Source: Hymenobacter rubidus (GTDB lineage Bacteria; Bacteroidota; Bacteroidia; Cytophagales; Hymenobacteraceae). From it: 64,000 bases of DNA. The position numbers were made by a program, and so were the translations under genes. This document shows, one piece after another, positions 8,097 through 14,688 of this stretch (position 1 is the first letter of the stretch; each line of letters begins with the position of its first letter). The stretch covers positions 144,980 to 208,979 of the forward strand of contig NZ_JAERQF010000005.1 in assembly GCF_016734815.1 (NCBI RefSeq), written 5' to 3'. The notes beneath the pieces are model-generated. The model worked only from the letters and a program-made list of their open reading frames with translations. It did no database searches and was not told the DNA's origin.

Positions 8097-8246
8097 TCCG
8101 CCTGCCGGAATGCGGCGGGGTTTCACAACAAGGACGTGAAAGCCTTCAAGCTGCTCGACCGCCCGCTCTACGACGGCTACCCGCAGGCCCGCCAGATTAT
8201 CAACTCCGGCGGCGGCAGCGGCAAAGAGAAACCGGCTGCGGCGTAA
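8097..8246 (+). pseudogene. Orphan C-terminal coding remnant
   Basis: Directly after the hxlR stop and in the same frame, about 48 codons without start read SACRNAAGFHNKDVKAFK... and end GGGSGKEKPAAA and TAA at 8244-8246. The codon choice and protein-like ending, followed at once by a terminator, suggest the leftover 3' end of a gene whose body was deleted. I do not recognise the parent gene. It could also be non-coding. Confidence 0.35.
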
Positions 8247-8266
8247 GTTTCGTTGGGGTTGGAAAT

Positions 8267-8305
8267 GAAGCCGCCCGCTTCTGGAGAGGGGAGCGGGCGG
8301 CTTCG
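8267..8305. terminator. Hairpin terminator
   Basis: Arms GAAGCCGCCCGCT and AGCGGGCGGCTTC with a 13-nt loop; lies between converging units (hxlR/remnant and the minus-strand gene ending at 8351). Confidence 0.75.
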
Positions 8306-8350
8306 TTCTACTACACTATGAACGGCTACGGAGCATATGCCCTTTGATGC

Positions 8351-8968
8351 CTACTTCTGGTTGTCAGGTGCAAATGCATTTTCCAGCAAATCGAGGGTTT
8401 CCTCTGTTGATTTGGCTTCTGCATCTAGAGTAGTCAAGGGAACTACTACTTTAGGAAATCCATCTACGAACTGCATTTCCTCAAAATATGGAATGTCGTA
8501 CTGAGCCATAAGCTTTTCGAAGTGCTGCCGGTCAACGCCCCATATTTTTACATACTTTGACTCCGCCACATAGATTTCCGTAAGGGTTGACTCGTCATTG
8601 TAAATGAGGCCGAACTCCAGACGGCAGTCTTCGGTCAACTCTTTTTGCAAAGAGCCCAAGATGGCTAGTATGCTTTCCTTTTCCTGATACTCACCATAAG
8701 TTACGTCGCCTTCATACGGACAAAAAAGGCAAGCACATACATCCGGCAGCATGGCTGCTAGGTGCATAAATAACTCCCACAAGCGCGAATTATTAATGTT
8801 TACTTCGGCGTAAAATCGAAATAGTTGTTTTGGGTCTTCTACTTCCGTCAGTACAAAGCCTTCAACAAAACGCGCTTCCCGCCGTGCTGCAATCTTATCC
8901 CAATAGGAACGCGGCACCTCTTGCTCTTCAGCAAAACGGGTCGTTTTCGGTAGTTCTAGTCTAGACAT
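8351..8968 (-). CDS. Hypothetical protein, low G+C
   Basis: 205 residues with no signal peptide or membrane helix. I do not recognise the family. It is acidic and looks like a soluble alpha/beta protein. A CACLFCPYEGD stretch near the middle holds three cysteines (CACLFC). Its base composition (about 45% G+C by eye) is far below that of its neighbours and its codon use is correspondingly AT-rich, which suggests recent acquisition. The start ATG at 8968 lies beside the decayed GH92 fragment. A cargo or immunity-type gene of an accessory region is possible, but nothing shows it. Confidence 0.7.
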   Translation of the reverse strand: MSRLELPKTTRFAEEQEVPRSYWDKIAARREARFVEGFVLTEVEDPKQLFRFYAEVNINNSRLWELFMHLAAMLPDVCACLFCPYEGDVTYGEYQEKESILAILGSLQKELTEDCRLEFGLIYNDESTLTEIYVAESKYVKIWGVDRQHFEKLMAQYDIPYFEEMQFVDGFPKVVVPLTTLDAEAKSTEETLDLLENAFAPDNQK

Positions 8969-8984
8969 GATTTCGTTTAGGTTT

Positions 8985-9146
8985 TACTTCCGCGCCGGCC
9001 GCGCCCCCCATCGTAAACACCAGCGTGCCGCCTTTCGCCACGTCCTGCTGCACCAAAAACGGCTGCGTCAGCTGTTGCCCGTTGAGGGTGACTTGCTGCT
9101 CGTAGACGTTTTGGGCGTTTTGGTTTTTGACCTGGATGGTGAAGGG
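8985..9146 (-). pseudogene. 3' end fragment of a second GH92 gene
   Basis: About 160 bp that align at roughly 85% with the 3' end of the intact GH92 gene (9961-10122), still in frame: FTIQVKNQNAQNVYEQQVTL here against FTIQVKNQSAKNVYVQQVTL in the intact gene. It lacks a start and the upstream 700 codons. It begins at the base next to the stop codon of the nucleotidyltransferase gene, so the break coincides with the end of that gene. The frame runs to a stop at 8961-8963, beside the next gene's start. Confidence 0.8.
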
Positions 9147-9692
9147 TTATTCCTCGACGGCGGGTGGCATTGGGAGGCTGGACTGCTGGGGCGTGGGCTT
9201 TTCGTACACTTCCAGTTTCTGGCCGTTCCAATAGGCTTCGATGAATTGCAGGCTGCGGACGTCGGCCAGGTCTTTTTCGCGGCCGCTGCTGAGCTTGTTT
9301 AGCACGAGGTCATTGCGGTGGATGAGGTGAATTTCCAGCCCGTCGAGGTCGTAGGTTTTGTGGTGGGCGTAGGCGGTATCGAAGTCGATGCCGTTGATGT
9401 GGGTCATCACATCGAGGATGAAGGGCTCGTCGATGACGCGCAGCGAAAGGCCCTGGGTGGGCACCTGGGGCGCGTATTCGGCCAGGCCGGTCACGTCGTA
9501 GTCGCAGGCCACGAAGGCGGCGACCAGGCGTAGCACGTTGTCGGTGGTGGGTTGAATCCAGATGTCCATGTCGCCCGTGCCGCGGCTGTAGCCGTGGATG
9601 TTGACGGCATAGCCACCCACGAGCAGGTAGGCCACCTGCTGGCGCTGAAGCTGGGTAATCAGCGCGGCGCTTTTCGCATCGAATAAGTCCAT
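9147..9692 (-). CDS. Nucleotidyltransferase-fold protein (DUF6036-like)
   Basis: 181 residues. Residues 22-46 hold the minimal nucleotidyltransferase signature: LLVGGYAVNIHG followed by GTGDMDIWI, with Asp41 and Asp43 as the DxD metal ligands, and a later strand FILDVMTHINGIDFD that supplies the third acid. A final EKDLADVRSLQFI helix is common to AbiEii/DUF6036-like enzymes. Such proteins transfer nucleotides to proteins or tRNA and often act as toxins or antitoxins; the target here is unknown. Its start overlaps the 3' end of a 91-codon gene by 34 bp, so the two are probably co-translated. The C-terminal tail (PTPQQSSLPMPPAVEE) is low complexity. Confidence 0.85.
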   Translation of the reverse strand: MDLFDAKSAALITQLQRQQVAYLLVGGYAVNIHGYSRGTGDMDIWIQPTTDNVLRLVAAFVACDYDVTGLAEYAPQVPTQGLSLRVIDEPFILDVMTHINGIDFDTAYAHHKTYDLDGLEIHLIHRNDLVLNKLSSGREKDLADVRSLQFIEAYWNGQKLEVYEKPTPQQSSLPMPPAVEE

Positions 9693-9934
9693 TGCTCTTT
9701 TTCGTGGGCTACCCGGCGGGCGAAGTCGTCATCGGATTCGTGCGCGTGGCGGGGGAAGAAGCGGGTTTCGGTGGGCCGACCGCGCAGGGCGGCGCGGAGT
9801 GGCGCAAACAGGTGCTCGTTGAGGCGTTGCAGCTCGCGCAGGCGCTCGGGTATCGTGAGGTCGGCCCCGCGGGCGAGCAAGGCTTGTTCCATCGCGGCGG
9901 CTGAGGCAAAGAACTGGACAGTAGGACGGGGCAT
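9659..9934 (-). CDS. Small hypothetical partner of the nucleotidyltransferase
   Basis: 91 residues from ATG 9934, overlapping the nucleotidyltransferase start by 34 bp. Probably helical: AMEQALLARGADLTIPERL, LQRLNEHLFAPLRAAL, then a charged HESDDDFARRVAHEKEQW. No recognised domain. The overlap and shared bracketing by GH92 3' ends mark it as part of the same module. The pair resembles nucleotidyltransferase toxin/antitoxin modules in layout, but the small protein lacks a convincing HEPN motif, so that role is only a possibility. The frame extends further upstream through the GH92 gene; ATG 9934 is the only sensible start. Confidence 0.6.
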   Translation of the reverse strand: MPRPTVQFFASAAAMEQALLARGADLTIPERLRELQRLNEHLFAPLRAALRGRPTETRFFPRHAHESDDDFARRVAHEKEQWTYSMRKAPR

Positions 9935-9957
9935 ATTCAAAGTTACGGTTGGCCGGA

Positions 9958-12294
9958 CTATTTCCGCGCTGGCCGTACCCCCATCACAAACACCAACAAG
10001 CCGCCCTTGGCCACGTCCGGCTGCGCCAGAAACGGCTGCGTCAGCTGTTGCCCGTTGAGGGTGACTTGCTGCACGTAGACGTTTTTGGCGCTTTGGTTTT
10101 TGACCTGGATGGTGAAGGACTGGCCGTTTTCGAGGTGCAGCACGGCCCCGTGCACGAGGGGGCTGCCGAGGGCGTACTGGCCCGAACCAGGGGCGACGGG
10201 GTAGAAGCCGAGGGCCGAGAAAATGTACCAGGCGCTCATCTGGCCGCAGTCGTCGTTGCCGCCGAGGCCGTCGGGGGTGGGGTGGTATTGGCGGGCGAGG
10301 ATGTTGCGGACCTGGGCCTGGGTTTTCCAGGGCTGGTCGGTGTAGTTGTAGAGGTAGGCGGCGTGGTGGGCGGGCTCGTTGCCGTGCACGTAGCCCCCGA
10401 TGATGCCCTCGCGGGTGATGTCTTCGGTTTCGGCGAAGAACGAGTCGGGCAGGTGCATGGTGAAGAGCGAATCGAGGTGGGGCACGAAGCGGCGGTTGCC
10501 GCCCATGCGGGAAATGAGGCCGGCGGGGTCGTGGGGCACGGCGAGGGTGTAGTTCCAGGCGTTGCCCTCGATAAAGCCCTGGCCGTTGGTGCTGAGCACG
10601 TCGAATTTGGGGCGGAAGCTGCCGTCGGCCAGGCGTGGGCGCATGGCATTGGCGCGCGGGTCGAACACGTTTTGCCAGTTGGTGGCGCGCTTGCTGAATT
10701 CCTGGTAGATGTCCTGGTGGCCGAGCTTCTGAGCGAGTTGGGCGATGCACCAATCGTCGTAGGCATATTCTAAGGTGTTCGATACAGAAGTGCCACTGCG
10801 CTCGTTGGGCACATAGCCGCGGTCGATATATTCGCCAAGGCCATCATACCAGCGGTGGCGGGCGGTAGTTACGCAAGCGGCCAAAGCGTGCTCGGCATCG
10901 TCGGCTGTTAACTCACCGCCATTAATAATAGCATCAGCAATCACGGATACGCTGTGGTAGCCGCTCATGCACCAGTTCTCGTTGGCGTGGTGGCTCCACA
11001 CGGGGAGCATGTGCTCGGCGCTCTGGTCGTAGTGAGCCAGCATGCTCTTCACCATGTCGGCGTTGCGCTTGGGCTGAATAAGGTTGAACAGCGGGTGCAG
11101 GGCCCGGAAGGTATCCCAGAGCGAGAAGGTGGTGTAATTGGTAAAGCCGTTTCTGGAATGAAACCCAGAGTAGCTGAATTGAGTCGTTTGGTCGAGGCCC
11201 CGATACTGCCCACGATTGGCGTCTTCGTAAACAGTAGGGCTGAGGCAGGCGTGGTAGAGGGCCGTGTAGAAGTTCTCCTTATCGGCCCGGTTGGGCGTCT
11301 GGATGGTGATTCTGCTTAGCTCCTGCTGCCAGAGCTGCTGGCCGGCGCGGCGGGTTTGGTCGAAGTTCCAGCCGGGCAATTCGGCGCGCATGTTGGCCAG
11401 CGCCCCGGCCGTGCTCACGGGCGAGAGGGCGAACTTGACCTTGATTTTCTCACCCGCCACAGTGCTGAAATCGAAGTAGAGGCGCAGCTGCCGGCCGGCC
11501 TGCTCGGGCCAGTTTTTCGTTTGGTCGAAGCGGCCCCAGAAGCCCCGGTAGGCTTCCTTGGGGTCGTATTTGCGGGCGCCGTAGGTTTTGAAGGGCTTCG
11601 AGAACTGCATGGCGAAGTACTCGGTGCGGGTGCGGCCCCAGCCGGTGGTTTGGCGGTAGCCGGTCACGAGCGAGTCGTTCTCGATGCGCACGTAGCTCCA
11701 CACGTTCTTATCGGGGTAGTTGTAGATGCCGGCCATCATATCGAGGATGATGTGGGCCGGCTCGGTGCCCGGAAACGTGTATTGGTGGAAGCCCACGCGG
11801 GTGGTGGCCGTGAGCTCGGCGGTGATGTTGTGGTCGTCGAGCTTCACCTTATAATACCCTGGCTCGGCCACCTCGTTCTGGTGCGAGAAGGCGGAGCGGT
11901 AGCCGCTTTGGGGCCGGTCGGCGGTGCCGGGATTGAGCTGGAGCGGGCCGGTGGTGGGCATGAGCAGGAAGTCGCCCAAATCGGAGTGTCCCGTGCCGCT
12001 GAAGTGCGTGTGGCTGAAGCCCACGATGGTTCGGTCGTCGTAGTTATACCCCGCGCAGTACTTGTAGATGTCGGGGTTGTACTTGCCGTTCTGCTCGTAG
12101 CTGAGGGTGTCGGTATCGGGCGAGAGCTGCACCATGCCGAAGGGCACGGTGGCGCCGGGGTAGGTGTGGCCCATTTTCTGCGTGCCCACGATGGGGTGCG
12201 CGTACTGGACGAGGTTTTCGGGGGCGTTGGGGGCTTTTTGGGCGTTGGCGGAAGCGGCGGCGAGGAGCAGCAGGGGCATCAGAAGTTGCTTCAT
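9958..12294 (-). CDS. GH92 family alpha-mannosidase, exported
   Basis: 778 residues, usual family length. Residues 1-18 are a signal peptide (MKQLLMPLLLLAAASANAQ). GH92 enzymes are calcium-dependent inverting exo-alpha-mannosidases. Family hallmarks are visible: the N-terminal VGTQKMGHTYPGATVPFGM, FSHTHFSGTGHSDLGDFL, GNEPAHHAAYLYN, and GNDDCGQMSAWYIFSALGF, which holds the acidic residues of the active site, then PGSGQYALGSPL. The protein should act in the periplasm or on the cell surface, trimming mannose from glycoproteins or plant/fungal glycans. No SusC/SusD pair is in the window. A second, truncated copy of its 3' end lies at 8985-9146. Confidence 0.93.
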   Translation of the reverse strand: MKQLLMPLLLLAAASANAQKAPNAPENLVQYAHPIVGTQKMGHTYPGATVPFGMVQLSPDTDTLSYEQNGKYNPDIYKYCAGYNYDDRTIVGFSHTHFSGTGHSDLGDFLLMPTTGPLQLNPGTADRPQSGYRSAFSHQNEVAEPGYYKVKLDDHNITAELTATTRVGFHQYTFPGTEPAHIILDMMAGIYNYPDKNVWSYVRIENDSLVTGYRQTTGWGRTRTEYFAMQFSKPFKTYGARKYDPKEAYRGFWGRFDQTKNWPEQAGRQLRLYFDFSTVAGEKIKVKFALSPVSTAGALANMRAELPGWNFDQTRRAGQQLWQQELSRITIQTPNRADKENFYTALYHACLSPTVYEDANRGQYRGLDQTTQFSYSGFHSRNGFTNYTTFSLWDTFRALHPLFNLIQPKRNADMVKSMLAHYDQSAEHMLPVWSHHANENWCMSGYHSVSVIADAIINGGELTADDAEHALAACVTTARHRWYDGLGEYIDRGYVPNERSGTSVSNTLEYAYDDWCIAQLAQKLGHQDIYQEFSKRATNWQNVFDPRANAMRPRLADGSFRPKFDVLSTNGQGFIEGNAWNYTLAVPHDPAGLISRMGGNRRFVPHLDSLFTMHLPDSFFAETEDITREGIIGGYVHGNEPAHHAAYLYNYTDQPWKTQAQVRNILARQYHPTPDGLGGNDDCGQMSAWYIFSALGFYPVAPGSGQYALGSPLVHGAVLHLENGQSFTIQVKNQSAKNVYVQQVTLNGQQLTQPFLAQPDVAKGGLLVFVMGVRPARK

Positions 12295-12310
12295 GCCGCC
12301 AATATAGCGC

Positions 12311-12420
12311 GCCTCACGGGACCCCTACGGGGCAGGCCCCTCTCCCGCGGAGAGGGGTGTGTTCAACGATTCTCGCGTCTGGCTCCACTCTCCGCGGGAG
12401 AGGGGCCGGGGGTGAGGTGA
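12311..12420. repeat. Composite palindromic repeat, family R3/R5
   Basis: Inverted arms GGCCCCTCTCCCGCGGAGAG and CTCTCCGCGGGAGAGGGGCC flank a GTTCAACGATTC motif also found in the 47.2-kb palindrome; the outer end GGGGGTGAGGTGA recurs, inverted, at 22984 and 63893. Confidence 0.7.
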
Positions 12421-12518
12421 GCCGCACTGCGCCGTATTACAGATAGCAGCAACTGAGTTTTTATTTCGGCCCGCAACTGGCTCCAGATGCCATTAAATAC
12501 TCATCAACCTATCTTGTC

Positions 12519-14021
12519 ATGACTTCCACCAATAGGTTGTTTTGTATGTTCTTATTCGCTCATGTGCCCTGCCTGCTACCTCTAGGCACATTCATTCTAT
12601 TGCTGACCGGCTCCGTGTCGGCCCAACAGCCAGCCTTTCCAGGGGCTGAAGGCGCAGGCAAATTCACGTCCGGCGGCCGAGGCACGGCGGCCACGCCTAC
12701 CACCGTATTCGCCGTCACTTCGCTGGCCGACGACGGCACGCCCGGTACCTTGCGCCACGCCCTCAGCGAAAAAGCGGCCTTTCGCACGGTGGTGTTTCGA
12801 CTCAGTGGAACCATCCATCTCACCAAGCCCTTGAAAATACCGGCCAACACCACCGTGGCCGGCCAAACCGCGCCCGGCGATGGCATTTGCCTGGCTGACC
12901 ATTCGGTGAGCATCAGTGGCGACAACGTGGTGGTCCGCTTCCTGCGCTTCCGCCTCGGCGACCGGTACCAGAACGGCGGCAAAGTGGACGGCGCCGGGGC
13001 CGACGACGCCTTCGGGGCCTACCGCCGCAGCCGCATTATGGTGGACCACTGCTCGATGAGCTGGAGCACCGACGAGGCGTTTTCGGTGTACGCCGGCGAC
13101 AGTGTGACCTTGCAGTGGAACCTCATTTCGGAGCCGTTGAATTACTCCTACCACTTCGAAAACGAGGCGCCCGACTTCCAGAAGCACGGCTACGGTGGCA
13201 TTTGGGGCGGGCGCCACGGCTCGTTTCACCACAACCTGTTTGCCCACTGCCAGGGCCGCAACCCCCGCTTCGATGGCAGCCTGAACCTGCCGCCCGGCAC
13301 GCCCGGCCAGGAAACCGCCGACTTCCGCAACAACGTCATCTACAACTGGGGCACCTACACCATCGACGGCGGTGGGGGCGGCCAGTACAACATCGTGGGC
13401 AACTACTACAAAGCCGGCCCTGCTACCTCCTCCAGCTTGAAAAGTGGGGTGCCGCGCCGGTTTGAAATCATTCAGGCCGACCGGGGCACGGCCCTGCCCC
13501 AACTGCCCTACGGCCGCTATTACTTGAACGGAAATTACGTGGACGGCTCGCCGGAAGTAACTCGCCGCAACTGGCTGGGCGCGGCCATGAACGGCGGCAG
13601 TCCCGCCGATACCGTGTCGGCGCAGGCTGCGGTGCCCTTCCCCAGCATTGCCCTGCCTCCGCAAAGCGCCCAGGCCGCCTATGAAGCCGTATTGGCTGGC
13701 GCGGGCTGCGTGCGCCCGGCCCGCGACACGCTCGACCAGCGCATTGTGCGCAACGTGCGCACCGGTACCGGCCGCATCATCGACGTGCAGGGCGGCTACC
13801 CGCACGGCACGCCCTACGCCGTGACCCAAAGTGCCTGGCCGAACCTGAAATCCGCCCCCCCGCCCGCCGACACGGACCAAGATGGCATGCCCGACAACTG
13901 GGAAAAAAAGCACGGCCTAAACCCGCGCAATGCGGCTGACCGTGAAGCCCTGGCGCCTGGCGACTACACCTGGCTGGAAACCTACTTAAACGAATTGGCC
14001 CCCGGCGTGCGGGGCTGGTAA
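12519..14021 (+). CDS. Secreted pectate lyase (PL1-like)
   Basis: 500 residues. Residues 1-36 include a long hydrophobic signal ending SVSAQQ. The mature part begins FPGAEGAGKFTSGGRG, the opening of Bacteroidota pectate-lyase-like beta helices, followed by TVFAVTSLADDGTPGTLRHA, FRLSGTIHL, NTTVAGQTAPGDGICL, and the calcium/substrate region RIMVDHCSMSWSTDEAFSVY and GIWGGRHGSFHHNLFAHC. The fold is a right-handed parallel beta-helix cleaving polygalacturonate by beta-elimination. The C-terminus has DTDQDGMPDNWEKKHGLNP, a calcium-binding linker common in secreted Bacteroidota enzymes. No T9SS domain follows, so it is probably periplasmic or surface-lipid-free. A second, unrelated pectate lyase is at 28.9 kb. 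Confidence 0.87.
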   Translation: MTSTNRLFCMFLFAHVPCLLPLGTFILLLTGSVSAQQPAFPGAEGAGKFTSGGRGTAATPTTVFAVTSLADDGTPGTLRHALSEKAAFRTVVFRLSGTIHLTKPLKIPANTTVAGQTAPGDGICLADHSVSISGDNVVVRFLRFRLGDRYQNGGKVDGAGADDAFGAYRRSRIMVDHCSMSWSTDEAFSVYAGDSVTLQWNLISEPLNYSYHFENEAPDFQKHGYGGIWGGRHGSFHHNLFAHCQGRNPRFDGSLNLPPGTPGQETADFRNNVIYNWGTYTIDGGGGGQYNIVGNYYKAGPATSSSLKSGVPRRFEIIQADRGTALPQLPYGRYYLNGNYVDGSPEVTRRNWLGAAMNGGSPADTVSAQAAVPFPSIALPPQSAQAAYEAVLAGAGCVRPARDTLDQRIVRNVRTGTGRIIDVQGGYPHGTPYAVTQSAWPNLKSAPPPADTDQDGMPDNWEKKHGLNPRNAADREALAPGDYTWLETYLNELAPGVRGW

Positions 14022-14043
14022 GCAATATTCAGTAAGTTGAGGC

Positions 14044-14532
14044 ATGAACACCTGTCAGCACTGTGGCGCTCGCACATCGAACCCCAAATATTGTTCCCGC
14101 TCCCACGCTGCCATTCATACCAACCAACAGGCCCCCAAGCGGCAGTTGACTCGAAAATGTGCCGAGTGCGATACCCTGATTCAGGGCGACCGGCAATTTT
14201 GCGCAGTACACGGCAAGCGCAAAGCAGATTACCGGCTGCTAACCGTGGCACAGCTCAAGGCCAAAGATGCCATCAAGCACCCCAGTTATTACCGGGGATA
14301 TCTCAATAGCATTACGCGGTTGCTGAATGCCCACCGGCTTCGCGTATGCCAAGCGTGCGGATACGACAAGCATGTGGAATACTGTCATAAGCAACCCATC
14401 AGGGATTTCCCAGATTCAGCAACGGTTCAACAAGTATCCGGCCCGGAGAACATTTTGGTGCTCTGTCCGAATTGTCACTGGGAATACGACCACGGCCTAT
14501 TAGCAGAAAGTCCCGCACTAATCAGCCATTAA
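14044..14532 (+). CDS. HNH-type zinc protein
   Basis: 162 residues. Three Cys/His clusters are visible: CQHCG...YCS at residues 4-18, CAECD...FCAVHG about 39-57, and an HNH-like core near the C-terminus, VCQACGYDKHVEYCHKQPI, then ENILVLCPNCHWEYDHGLL. The last part has the ordered His, Asn and His of the beta-beta-alpha-metal nuclease fold, structured by two CxxC pairs. Likely a DNA-acting nuclease; target unknown. G+C is lower than that of its neighbours, and it lies just before a tRNA gene, so lateral acquisition is plausible. It begins 22 bp after the pectate lyase stop. Confidence 0.75.
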   Translation: MNTCQHCGARTSNPKYCSRSHAAIHTNQQAPKRQLTRKCAECDTLIQGDRQFCAVHGKRKADYRLLTVAQLKAKDAIKHPSYYRGYLNSITRLLNAHRLRVCQACGYDKHVEYCHKQPIRDFPDSATVQQVSGPENILVLCPNCHWEYDHGLLAESPALISH

Positions 14533-14560
14533 AATGACGACAGTGCGAGACTTAACTAAG

Positions 14561-14634
14561 TGAGCCTGACAGGAATCCAACCTGTACTCTAGCCCTTAGG
14601 AGAGGCTTGCTTTATGCAGTTAAGCTACAGGCCC
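14561..14634 (-). tRNA. tRNA-Arg (anticodon CCU)
   Basis: 74 nt cloverleaf on the minus strand. Acceptor GGGCCTG pairs with CAGGCTC (one G-U), discriminator A; D stem GCTT/AAGC; anticodon stem AGCCT/GGGCT with loop CTCCTAA (anticodon CCT); variable AGAGT; T stem ACAGG/CCTGT. CCA is not encoded. Unusual: D loop AACTGCATA has C where G19 is expected, and T loop TTGGATT has G where C56 is expected, so the 19-56 tertiary pair appears exchanged rather than lost. A15 and T48 still form a normal Levitt pair. Confidence 0.9.
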
Positions 14635-14688
14635 AGGTGGCAAACTTGCCCAGCAAATATAACGCACGTCTTGCATTCTCGGGTTCAG

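Noticed and set aside
9659..9934. HEPN toxin assignment for the small protein
   Set aside because: An R-x4-H string (RFFPRH) exists but lies outside a HEPN-like helix arrangement; too weak to claim.
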